The position numbers and the translations under genes were made by a program. Below are positions 46,636 to 58,478 of a DNA stretch of 64,000 nt, piece by piece (the stretch's first letter is position 1; every line of letters begins with the position of its first letter). A model generated the notes under the pieces. That model had not been told where the DNA came from. It did not search any database and saw only the letters and a program-made list of their open reading frames with translations. The stretch spans positions 1,009,001 to 1,073,000 of the forward strand of contig JAUTXW010000329.1 in the NCBI GenBank assembly GCA_030620095.1, in the 5' to 3' direction. Source of the DNA: Kuschelorhynchus macadamiae. Lineage: Eukaryota > Arthropoda > Insecta > Coleoptera > Curculionidae.

Positions 46636-47559
46636 CATTTAGAGGTTGCCCAAGATGCAGAGACTAGAGCGATATTAAAACACTTATTCGTTATTTATAT
46701 AAAAAAGAATGTCAGAACAACAGACAATTTTTAATTTCGGTATACAACTTATATTATATCATTGTAAGGAGTATTATATCACTATAAGAAATACAGCAAC
46801 AATCTGAATTTGGCATCTTCTGGTGAAGTATTCTAGATTTACAGGCTCTTAACCCCTTCGGTAACATTTATTGAGTTGCAATAATTTTCTAGATGTTATT
46901 TAGGACCTGGTATTTAGTATAACGTAAAAAACAAAAATTCTTTTCTACAAACACTTCCACTTCATTTGCTTAAAACAACGTGACAATGCAGTAGCTTTTG
47001 CGGGCGTTACATCTCAAGGCCCAAATAATAGCAAAAATTAAAAAATTGAACAAAATAAAATATATATATATATAAATACATATATAATTGTAAGTATGTT
47101 AGATTTACCAATACAACCAACAGTGCCAGAACTGGATTGTAACGGATATCTTAATTAGCATTAGATGTTAGATTTTAATTTCTCTTTAAACGTTAAAATA
47201 TTTTTTATCTCAATGCTGTGGGTGAATTGCAGCATAATATGTATTTGACGACATTGAAACTAAATGATATTTGAAACAGCAGAGTCCTGTGACTTGGAAC
47301 TGCTAGTAGTGTAAACCTCTCATTGGTGGGACGTATTTATTCTATGAACAAATGAGCACAAGTGTAACTGGTCATATTTCCTTAGACCACACGAAAGTCT
47401 CAGGCACCAATTTTGTAATTTGTCTGACCGAAAGCAGCAATACAGGTCAGTATAAAATATTACGTGAGGATAGAGAAGATAATATTACGGAAGTACACAA
47501 TTTAAGTGGTAAAAGGAAATGTTTAAACATATACAGAATTTCCCGTAACGTTTTTGCAC
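46636..47559 (+). other. Intergenic sequence with one orphan ORF
   Basis: A plus-strand frame from 47352 reads HISLDHTKVSGTNFVICLTE and continues in frame into the neighbouring repeat. I do not recognise it and it has no homologous context, so it is probably a relic of an unknown element or chance. Confidence 0.25.
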
Positions 47560-47611
47560 GTACCACAACTTTAGTAGTTTATCTCTATATCGCACTTAAT
47601 GCTTGCACACA

Positions 47612-47619
47612 ATTTGAAG
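47612..47619. repeat. 8-bp target-site duplication, left
   Basis: ATTTGAAG immediately before the hAT terminus; an identical ATTTGAAG follows the right terminus at 50358-50365. Confidence 0.9.
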
Positions 47620-50357
47620 CAGTGGCGGCTCGAGGGTGAAAAAGTAAGTGAAGTGCAAATGAAGCCAAAAATATATCGAATTTTTTTGTTTTTTCCAGAA
47701 TTTTTTTTATATGTGGAATGGGTAGAATATTTTTTACGACTTACCTACATTTTGTATACTAAATCAATTCTCCTATCTTTCATAGCAGCAAATTTATTTA
47801 TAACATCCTCATAAAATGGATTTAGTTGCCCTCTCTCCTCCAGAAATTCCTTTTGAATTGAAATATTGCCTAGAGAAGTAAGCCTTTCGTGAGATATTGT
47901 ATTTCCTAAATAAGTTTTTACACGTTTGAGGCAAGAAAAACTTCTTTCCACTGAAGCACTTATCGACGGTATTGTCAAAATAAGGTAAAACACTTTATAT
48001 GCTTTGGCTAAAATATCTTTATTTTCATTAATTTTTTTCACTTTCTCTTGCAGCGATATATTCCAATTACTGTCACTGGCAAAAATGAGACCATGCTCAT
48101 TTTTAAGTTGTTGACTTTTTGAAAATATTTCCCCATATAACTGTAACAAATTTTCAAACGGGCCAGTCGAAAAATTTAGCTATATTCGGAGAATGTAGCA
48201 GAATCTACCAAACACAAAAATGTAAGTTTTTCACAGTCTTGAAAGCTCATTTCCATTAAAATATGGTCCAATATTTCATAAAAACTGGGTTCTATACTTA
48301 GCCCTAATTTCTTCAAGTGAAAGCTTAGCAAGCTTACGTTTGTAATGATTTATTTCTGTAATAGAATTTGCTTTATTAAACATGGTAATAAAAAAATTTT
48401 CATTTCTTTTTTTACAGAGCGCCTCACGACAGCGTTTTACATTGAATATGCAAAAATGAATGTCAAGCGATTTTTTTTGAAGAACGCAAATAGTATGTCC
48501 GTAATTGAAAAAATGTCATTAAAAACTAATGCCAGAAACGTGAATTCAAAATCGTTCATCTCACCTAAAAATCCTCTCGCAAGCCGGATTGCTTTTTCAT
48601 CAGATGTGTCACAGTTTATAATAAATTCAAAGACGTCTTTTAATTTATTCCAGTCTTGAACAATCACATTTACTAACTTCGAATTTGAAGACCAACGAGT
48701 TTCTGCAATTGTTGGAATACGCCTCGTAGATGCAGATGTAAGAGTATACGTTCGTTTGGCTGAGTGATGAAAAAATGAGGGAATACCACTAAGACTTGCA
48801 AAAAAAATTCGACATTTGGAAATATTTTTAAACTTTGCTGCATCATAAGATTAAGACGATGCCCAAGACAATGGACAAATACAGCCTGCGGTGCTTTTTC
48901 TTTTTTTTTTTTGAAGGCCATTTAGATGGCCAGGCATCACACTTGCGCCATCGTAACATTGCTCTATTAATTTATGTTTATAGTCAAATTGGTCCAAAAT
49001 TTGATCCAATAGAAAATATAAATTCTCCGATGTTCTATCGGAGCTGACATTATAAAATCCTAAGAATCCCTCGACTACTGAACCTTCTGAATTAACGTAT
49101 CTTAAATTTATGGAGCACTGGGAGGTTTGCGTAATATCAGTGGTGTCATCCACTTGCACAGAAAAGAACTGTGTGTCCATTATGTCATTTTTTACATGAT
49201 TATTTAAATAATCCGAAATGCATTTAATTATTTCGTTTTGAATAGTTTTCGAGTCACCAGTAAAAACATTTTTAATTCTTTCGTGATGATCTTTTAATTC
49301 TTGGGAACTTCTCGATATTAATAACCCAAAAGCTTTTTAAAATTCCCACTATTTATTGACACGCTGCTCTCATCATGGCCGCGAAAGACTAACTCTTGTT
49401 TTGAAAGGTACAAAACTGCCTCAATTACCAAGCACATAAATAGTCTATTTAATCGGACGTTTTCGTTAAAATGTATTTAATATAGTTTAGCATTTTATTT
49501 TAAGTGTCATCTTTGATTTTTTACAAATGTTTTTAGCATTAATTCGCATTTTAAATGCTTCGCCGAGTCTTCTTGTTTATGTAAAGACCTTCATATATTT
49601 AACATACCTGCAAATCCTTCCTTATTCCAAACTGAATATTTATTGGAAACTAGTAAACAAGGCCAGCAAAACAATTTTTGTAATATTTGACTACTACATA
49701 ACCATTTGTACGCCGAAAACTAGGATGACGATTAAATTCTGATCTTGTTCCTTCCATCGATTAAATGGAGTTTCCAAAAAAATGCAAACCACATCCGTGA
49801 TCGGATTCATCAATAATGTAAATTAATAAACCCGACACCAAATAAAGTTGTAACAACACCATAAATAAATATAACACAAAACAGTCAAGTAAACTGCAAA
49901 GGAACTAACCGGTTGCAGCGAAATCCGCGAAAATAAAAGTGAAACTGAACGACACGTGGGTGTAGTGTACTGCATCAGCAATTCACCGAGAGCGTTGTAT
50001 GGCGCTGGTTAACATTATTCTTCCATGTGCTCGACGTCATCACGAACGCGTTGTCATGACAACGTAGTAGGAAAAACGTAAACTAAACATAGCACCTCCA
50101 GCAAAGTCGAAGCGGTTTGCGCCACTGTTTTAGTTGTTATAGTAAAGTTCGATTGAAAGTTTTAAAAAGACATGCCGCCAAAGCTCAAGTAAAATATTTA
50201 TTCGAGATGTACAATATATTTTTTGCCAATTAGGTAAATAAATGAATGTAAAAACTTAAATTTTAAGAGATATATAATAAATACAGTTAAATGTTTGCTT
50301 GTTTATTTTTCCTGGTGAAGTAGCACTTCACCTACTTTACCTGAATAGCCGCCACTG
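47620..50357 (-). mobile_element. hAT transposon, complete ends with 8-bp TSD
   Basis: A 2738-bp element bounded by CAGTGGCGGCT and its inverse AGCCGCCACTG. Subterminal matches are GTAA(A)GT...GTGAAGTGC. It is flanked by perfect 8-bp duplications (ATTTGAAG), diagnostic for hAT. It carries a minus-strand transposase of ZMYM1/DUF4371 type and is inserted in an inverted family-A repeat. Confidence 0.92.
47745..49900 (-). pseudogene. hAT (ZMYM1-like, DUF4371) transposase, broken
   Basis: Minus strand. A TTF-type zinc-finger region lies near 49690-49510 (CWPCLLVSNKYSVWNKEGFA). Next is CLVIEAVLYLSKQELVFRGH at about 49436-49378. The catalytic RNase-H-fold start MDTQFFSVQVDDTTDITQTS lies at 49180 (first Asp in VDDTTD), then YDGASVMPGHLNGLQ at about 48930 and HCLGHRLNLMMQQS at about 48860. 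The C-terminal dimerisation block TIPSISASVERSFSCLKRVK lies at about 47985-47926, followed by SHERLTSLGNISIQKE. Frame changes at about 49330, 48900 and 48700-48150 mean it is inactive, although individual domains are well preserved, suggesting a fairly recent death. Confidence 0.9.
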
Positions 50358-50365
50358 ATTTGAAG
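50358..50365. repeat. 8-bp target-site duplication, right
   Basis: ATTTGAAG directly after CACTG of the right hAT terminus. Confidence 0.9.
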
Positions 50366-51265
50366 TTAATCTAATAAGTAGTTTTTCAAGCTGATTTTTT
50401 AAATATTTTATTTGTGCACCATTTTGTTTTGCAATATTGGATTCATACCGAAACGTTAACAATTCATTCCTCATGTAACACTTGATTTTTGTACAAACTT
50501 TGGGGGAAATTAGATAATTATTTTTTTAGTAATAGTTTTCTTAATGTTTCACTAGGCTGCCATCTTGCTCCGGCATATTGTATTTTTATCAAAATATTAC
50601 CAGGTCATCTCCATGTAATTCTTAATTTTTTGACTAAATTTTGAAATCATTCTGGTAAATAGTTTTTAAGCTATGCTGCGAACTGACAGACAGACAGGCC
50701 GACAGACGGACCCACGGAATTGATAATACGCATCTAAAACGACGCTAAAACGTGAAGATATGTAAAACTTAAGAGAGTGATTTTTTCACGATTACAAACA
50801 TTTTATTTGGCCGCCATTTTGTTCCGCCATCTTGAATTAGTACCACACTTTTACTAGTCCATTTCTAAACCACAGTTAGTCATGCCACACAATTTAAAAT
50901 CAATCCATTAAGTAGTTTTTCAGATAGAATTATTAAATATTTTATTAAACTGCCATTTTGTTTGGCCATCTTGGATTCGTACCAAAAATTTACCAGTTGA
51001 TTTCTACATAATACTTTTGTACAAAATTTGAAAAAGTGAATAAACAGTTTTTTGTAATTTTTTAAGATTTCACTCGGCCGCCATATTGGATTTTAAAAAC
51101 AATCGGGTAAGTAATTTTTAGCTATGCCGCGAATTAGACAGACCGACGGAATTGAGAAAAGATGGTTTTCGGCATCCAGGAACACTGTACGTAAAGATCT
51201 GAAAACATCTCGGAGGGTGATTTTTTTCACGATTACAATAATTACCTTTTACGAGGAAAGTAAAA

Positions 51266-51972
51266 ATGCACTTACTTAGTACAAAATAAATTTAAACACT
51301 AAAAAATAAGCTTATTCTTAATTTTTTTAAAATACTTCAATTTAAAAATCGGGTAATAATAAATGTTTTATATTTTTTTTCACTTCTTGTTTTACTGAAA
51401 AAGAAACTTACTCCTATATTTTTAATGACACCTTGTATATTTCTTACAGTCATTTTCGTAGTAAAATTACCTATTTCAAGATGTATCACATGCTGACTTT
51501 TATTTTTCAAAATGACTATAAAATATGCATTTATTTTAAATAAAATCGTCACCTTAAAAATTAAGGCTAGCATGCGAAGTATCTTAAAAACGTGATTTGA
51601 GGGCGAAAATGACTGTTAAAATATACAAGGGGCCATTGAAATACTGTAGTTTAATGCTCTTTCGATTAGGTGAGAAGCGAAAAAAAAATTAAAAATTCTC
51701 TTAGTACAATCAAAATGATTTTTAAATCGAGAAGTTTTAAAAAATGAAGAAATAAGTTTATTTTGGACTGTTTGAAACAATTGTTTTATAAGTAGTGTCG
51801 GCATTTTTTGTATAAAGCGGTAATATTAAATTTTCAAAAAACAGCTGTCCAGCCGCAATTTTAAAAACACTTGAAATATTTCGTTGGAAAGCTAATTTGA
51901 GGCTGAATAGGATAGTCCATAAAAATATAGAGGTTCCTATTTAAAATAAAAAAGTCCGTAAAACCTGAACTC
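51266..51972 (+). other. Intergenic sequence, nothing recognised
   Basis: AT-rich; no ORF with family resemblance. Confidence 0.3.
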
Positions 51973-52054
51973 TTGACTCCTGACTTTCGTTGGTAGCAAT
52001 AATAAAAAATAAAATATATTAACATTATTGCTCCCAACGAAAGTCAGGAGTCAA
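51973..52054. repeat. 82-nt near-perfect hairpin
   Basis: The 31-nt arms are 51973-52003 (TTGACTCCTGACTTTCGTTG...) and 52024-52054 (...AACGAAAGTCAGGAGTCAA). They pair at 30 of 31 positions around a 20-nt AT-rich loop. Dimensions resemble a microRNA precursor, but near-complete pairing is also what a recent inverted duplication or fold-back would give. Confidence 0.9.
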
Positions 52055-52893
<839 letters not shown>

Positions 52894-52995
52894 TCGGGGA
52901 TTCGACCAAAAAGTCTATAGTACACTTATTTTCTAACAGCAAAGCTTTCGAAATAATTCATTTCTTCTTCAGAGCTATTAATTAAAATGAAAAGA

Positions 52996-53092
52996 CAATT
53001 TTGAGGGAATTTTCAGAAAATATAAAATATAAAATTGGATAGATTTTAACTACTAAAAGTATGACAAAAAATTTCTTGTCATTACTTGACAA

Positions 53093-53167
<75 letters not shown>

Positions 53168-53268
53168 ATAAATTTGTCAAGTAATGACAAGAAATTTTTT
53201 GTCATAATTTTAGTAGTTAAAATCTAACCAATTTTATATTTTATGTTTTCTGAAAATTCCCCAGAATT
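52996..53268. repeat. Palindrome with (TA)n core
   Basis: About 109-bp arms (52996-53104 and 53160-53268) are near-identical reverse complements. They share GGAATTTTCAGAAAA, TAGATTTTAACTACTAAAA and TTGTCATTACTTGACAAATT-type blocks. A (TA)n run of about 55 bp separates them. Confidence 0.92.
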
Positions 53269-53699
53269 TATTCGCTTCTCTATATAGGGATCTTGGCTCC
53301 TATTATACCTACAGCAAAGGTTAGGTTAGGTTCTAGAGGAAACTTAGCACATTCGATATCCGGTTTCAGATTCATGATAGGTCAATTTGTTTTGAAAATA
53401 TCGGCGAAAAAACGAAAATGGCGGATTTCGTTTTTCGCCAGAAAATCCAAAACGGTAAATTTGATAGCTGTTAAAATGTGACATTATTCGGACACTTTTT
53501 TAAGACGAATAAGGTGGCGTCTGCGACATGTCTCCATCGTCTTTTGTTATCCCGCAACCCGCCTCAACTTTCATTTTTTTTATGGCCGCCACATTGGATA
53601 TTTCAATTTTTGGAAGGAGTGTCTAGTGATGTATCACAAGTGATAAAAGATTTAAGTATCATCGAAATATCACACTTCCTAAAGTTAGGTCTCAATATT

Positions 53700-55150
53700 T
53701 TCTAAGGAGGTCATGATTTATTTGTCACAAGGTTACATTAATAAGTAATGTATGAAACGTATTGCATTTTCAATACAACATGAACGTAAAAAATATAAGT
53801 AAGTTCTTATCTACTTCGTATCTGGGTTACATTAATTTACAGATTTGCAAAATGACGTCCATTCACATCGAGACATATTTGACACTTGATGACTGTTTCG
53901 CGTACAACCCTGGCAAGTGTATTTCTGTTAATATTTCTAAATGTGACCAAAACTCGTTGTCTCAGGATTTCTATGGTCGCAGGGGGATCAAATTCATAGA
54001 CCTCATTTTTCGTGTGACCTCAGAGGTAGAAATCCAAGGGGGAGAGGTCAGTGGATCTAGCAGGCCAAATATTGGATCATTTAAGGAAATAATTGTTTCA
54101 TCAAAATGCTCTCTTAAGAAGTTTCTGACTTGAATGGTGTTGTGAGCCCGACATCCATCCTGTTGAAACCAGGTTCTTCTAAACTCATCTTCGGTTAGAG
54201 TAGCTCGTAAAGCCGGCACAACCTAATTTCGCAAAAGCGCTAGGTATCTCTGTCGTTTAGGTTGTAGTCAAACAAAAATTGCCCTAAAGTCAATTTCCTG
54301 AAATAATTAATAATTTATAAATAGGTGCCCAATTACAAAAGGTAAGTTAGATTAAATTACCAATGATCCCACACCAAACGTTACTTCCAAATCTGATCTG
54401 TAGACGTTTCTCTGCCACTTGGTGAGGGTTTTCCACAGCCCAATGATGACTATTGTGCGTATTAAAAACTCCACAATTCGTAAACCTAGTCTCATCGGAA
54501 CACAAGACATGATTTACAAAATCGCGATTTTCATTACACTTCCTAGTATAGTGTGTGTAGCTTCTGTGAGTGGTATCACTCACAGAAGCGTAGTCGTCTT
54601 GGAAAATCAGTTTCCCTAAGTCTTTGAACTATTATGAGTTAGTATGGATGGTACGTATTCTTTTTTAACACTGTATGTACCGTTGATTTTGGCACATAAA
54701 TTTCCTGTTCTACAGTTCTTACCGATGGACTAGGGTTTTCGTTGATAGCTTGTAATATGTTTCTGTCGCGATTTTCATTGTCAATAATGTATCCGTTTCT
54801 AGGTTATTCGAAGGCCCCATGGTTAATTAAATTAACTATGATTTTTCTGAATTGGGTTTTATGAGGCTTCCGTCGTTCGGGGTACATCTCCAAATACCTT
54901 GATGAGGTAATGTCGGCGTTTCTGTGTGACTGCAAGTACAGCGCTAACATGTCAAACTTTTCTTCATTTGAATAGGGAATACCGGCCATTTTCAACAAGT
55001 CTCGACAATTTGTGTATCAGATTTATCATTTTGTTGAGAGAAAGGCGTACTACTTATTAAAACACAACTTTGATACTTTGAATTATTTAACGTCAAAGTC
55101 AAATCCCATTTTTTGTTACAAATAAATCACGATCAACGTTGATCTTAGAT
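53700..55150 (-). mobile_element. Mariner-like element relic
   Basis: A minus-strand transposase in three frames. The N-terminal block lies at 54998-54804 (YSNEEKFDMLALYLQSHRNA, DNA-binding half). The first catalytic block lies at 54583-54347 (HVLCSDETRFTNCGVFNTHN, HHWAVENPHQ, SNVWCGI). The second lies at 54219-53971 (RTWFQQDGCRAHNTIQVRNF, then LTSPPWISTSEV, corresponding to the region before PLDFxLWG). Possible diverged ends are TCATGATTTATTTGTCACAA near 53712 and its inverse near 55110-55135. Stops and frameshifts inactivate it. Confidence 0.75.
54560..54589. repeat. Perfect 13-bp hairpin inside the transposase relic
   Basis: GCTTCTGTGAGTG and CACTCACAGAAGC flank a GTAT loop. It lies inside the coding relic, just upstream of the first catalytic block. 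Confidence 0.9.
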
Positions 55151-55722
55151 TCTTATTCAGTATATTCAAAAACCCCTCTAGATCAAATTTAAACAAAATA
55201 AGTGTTTTTCAATTTTTGTTTATTTTTACTATCTTTATTGCATTTAGGACAAAAATTGCTCTAAGACGTTCTTTATAAAAAAAACGTCCAAGTTCTTTAA
55301 GGTTCTGATATTGTGTGTTAAAAATGTCTTATTATTAAAATTGTCACTTAATGTCGGAGAGTAATTTTCTTATTCAATTTCAATAAACACGGTAAAAATT
55401 AAAAAATGGAAATTAGTCTGTTTGTTAAAACAATGGGTTACGAAAATTTTGCTTAAAAAATGCATATATTAAAAGGGCGTATCTTCGTTTCTGATAATCC
55501 TAAATAAGAATCTAAGATCAAAATCTCCATAAAAAAATCGCTAATATTTTTGTCTAAAATTTTACATTTTTTTTGCCACCCAGGTTCACACGCCAATAAG
55601 CGATGTCTAAGTTGAGTGTATCAAAACAATCAGATTTTAAACCATACAAAGCACCAGAATTTAAACTAATCTGGTAAATACTTTCTGAGATGCTGGGGTG
55701 TACTTAAGAGAAGTGGATCACA

Positions 55723-55766
<44 letters not shown>

Positions 55767-56443
55767 TACTGTGCAATTTCTCAAAATTTAAGTTAATTAA
55801 TTGTTGTAAATGCCCATAAGTTTTAAACAAAATGGTTTATTTTTTTAAGCGTCACACACATTACATCAAGTTAGACGTAAAGTTATTTCAAATTTTCATC
55901 ACAGTTAGAGCTTTTAATTTAAGATTTCGTTATTTGTGTTACCAGTAATCGATATTAGAAAAAAATTGTATTACATATTCTCAGCATTTGTCAAAACTTT
56001 GTACGGACTTGATTGGGCAATTATAAATCAGGGGTGTTAGAGATAACTATTGATTATTTCTTTTCTAAATTTTGAGAAATAAATCTGGTTTGAAAATAAT
56101 CTCAACATTATTTAGTGAACAAACGTTTAGTGACTAAGAAAAGTAAGTGAAACCTTTACACACATATTTCAAATAAAAGTAATACCCTGTAAAAAAAAAT
56201 CGTCACATTTTCATATAGCACAACATTTTAAATTGGGCGCTCTAGACATTTGGGAGCCCGAAGCGAACAGCGCCCTCCCCTCTTAGTCCGCCACAAATTC
56301 AAACGAAGAAATAGTTTACGCTTCGGGTTACTAGCCGGATATAGGTATTAAAAATTAGTTATTCTTTACTTCTTAAAGAATAAGGTTTTACTACAATGAA
56401 TTAATTTTTATTCCTTATCTTATAAAATTTAAAAAGCTTGTTA
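55151..56443 (+). other. Intergenic sequence with (TA)n
   Basis: A (TA)n array lies at about 55725-55764. A GC-rich patch at 56230-56345 (GGGCGCTCTAGACATTTGGG, GAACAGCGCCC) is unclassified. No gene. Confidence 0.4.
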
Positions 56444-57295
56444 CTTCCCTCTAAAAGGGAAGTATTTTAATCGAAAAAAGGCACCCTTCAAGATTTTTTC
56501 AGATCTTTACGTTTCAGGGTCCATAGACGCCGAAAAATATGTTTTCTCAATTCCCTCGGCAAGTCTGTCTGTTCGCGGCATGGCTAAAAAAATTACTTTT
56601 CCGGGTTACTTCAACTTTTGGCAAAAATTAAGGGTCATATGGGGATGACCTGATAACATTTTGGTAAAAATCCAAAATGGCGCAGCAATCTGGCGGCCTA
56701 GTCTAAATGTTAAAAAAGTATTACTAAAAAACTGCTTATTCAATTTATCTCAAATGTTGTACAAAAATCAAGTATTATGTAGGAATCACCTTGTAAAATT
56801 TTGGAACGAATCCGAGTTGGCGGAACAAAATGGCGGTTTAACAAATTATTTAAAAATTCAACCTAAAAAAATACGTAATGGAGTGATTTCAAATTATTAA
56901 AAATGAACTATGGAATTGTGGTAGAATTCAAAATGGCGGAACAGAATGACGGCCAAATAAAATATTTGTTCTCGTGATAAAAATCACCCTCTCACATATC
57001 TTCACGTTTCACCGTCCCTAGATGCCAAAAAATATGTTCTATCAATTCCCTTGGTCCGTCTGTTAGGCGGTCTGTCAGTTCGCGGCATAACTTAAAAACT
57101 ACTAGATTGACTCCAAGCATTAGACAAAAAGTAAGGATTATATGGGAATGGCCTGGTAATATTTTAGTAAAAATCCAATATGCGGGAACAAGATGGGGGC
57201 CTAGTGAAACGTAAAAAAAACATATTACTAAAAAAACTAATTATTAAATTTACTTTAAATGTGTTACATAGAAATGGACTGGTAAAATTGTGGTA
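56444..57295 (+). mobile_element. Family-A repeat, copy 3 (3' truncated)
   Basis: Starts ACTTCCCTCTAAAAGGGAAGT, then GATTTTTTCAGATC, TTACGTTTCAGGGTCC, CTCAATTCCCTCGG and AAAATGGCGG modules (56670, 56820, 56925). It loses similarity after about 57295. Confidence 0.75.
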
Positions 57296-58478
57296 TGATT
57301 TACTTATTACACTCTGTATTTCGAAAGCGAAGCATTTGTAGGCCGATATTTAAATGATTATTTTTTAATTTATGAGACAGATTACTTATCAGAATGTTGG
57401 ACATTATTTAATTTTAACTAATTTACACCCTACATATAAACTTTATATTGCCTGTATGTGTATTTACCCGGTATTGTATGAAATACTATTGATAAAGAAA
57501 GACATATTAAGGAACAATATACTTAAGGAGTGCCAATAATTGGTAATGCAACGAAAAATATTTTCTGCTTCAACAAAATTCAGCAAACTAAAATAATTAA
57601 AATTACTCTGACTCTATATCGCTAATATTTCAACAAAACTAAAAAACCGTCTCAAGCTTCCAAAATAACCCCTTAAAAATGAAAAAGAAAATGTCTACCC
57701 TAACTTTTTCTGGTCGAATGTCTTCTTTAGAAAATAATGTTTGCTTTAGGAAGCGAAATAGCGGATTTTATACCAGACATTGTGCCGACATGACTTAATG
57801 TCTTTCTGAAAAATGGCTCTTCAGATCAGAGTAGAAAAAAACAACATTAGTGTAGTTTTATTTGACAATTTAGAATCTTTGAAAAGAATAACTGGGATAT
57901 AACATGCGAGCCACAGGTAAAATTAAAAAAACATTATAATTTAACAAGTTTTTATAGTTTCTCAAATAGCTATTTTAATTATTTTCACTGGCGTAGCTAT
58001 CGGGATTGTTGGGGTTGCAATTCAACTCGGCGCTAAATCAAAATTAGCACCGTAGTCGCCAATCTTTTTTAACAAGTATTTTAATAAATTGTAAAACATA
58101 TCTGTTTTAATATATTCTACTTAATATATTTTATGGTTGTCCTATTTTCAATTTTTCTGTCGTTAAATGTAATTCTTAAAGTTCATCAGAGCAGAAAATG
58201 TAATTTTGTTAAATATTCCAATTCATTCAAAACGCATTCGAAGAACTTTGTAAATTGCCTCACAACTATAATGAAATTCGATCTGAGCTTCGGATTTGGC
58301 AGCCACTTGGAGTACCGAAACCTCTTTTTATCAAAAATGGCAAAAAGTTACAAAGAAGTTCTGTGGTGAATTCTGGGCTGACAAAAAGTTTAGATCAAAG
58401 CGTCATGGCTGTAGAAAAATTGACTTTCTGGTTTTGAAAATATTGTAGGTAAATTTAGAATATTTAAATATTCATATA
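57296..58478 (+). other. Intergenic sequence; isolated hAT-like end
   Basis: CACTGGCGTAGCTATCGGG at about 57989 resembles a hAT terminus. Two overlapping frames at 58133-58437 show no family resemblance. Confidence 0.3.

Larger units (their letters stand above)
47560..51265 (-). mobile_element. Family-A repeat, copy 4 (inverted, split by a hAT)
   Basis: Pieces at about 47560-47619 and 50358-51265 form one inverted family-A copy. The left piece ends GCACACAATTTGAAG and the right resumes ATTTGAAGTTAATCTAATAAG, matching the CACACAATTTAAAATCAATC module elsewhere in the same copy (about 50886). It includes AACAAAATGGCGG-type modules read on the minus strand and finishes with the hairpin start at about 51240-51265 (ATTACCTTTTACGAGGAAAG). 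Confidence 0.75.

Noticed and set aside
47352..47639. 95-codon plus-strand ORF that looked exon-like
   Set aside because: It runs into a family-A repeat and a hAT terminus, has no convincing splice context with the RGS gene, and no family resemblance.
53318..53335. GGTTAGGTTAGG resembling insect telomere repeat (TTAGG)n
   Set aside because: Only two units, far too short for an interstitial telomeric tract.
53762..54133. Plus-strand 123-codon ORF
   Set aside because: Antisense to a mariner-like transposase whose WFQQDG block is on the minus strand.
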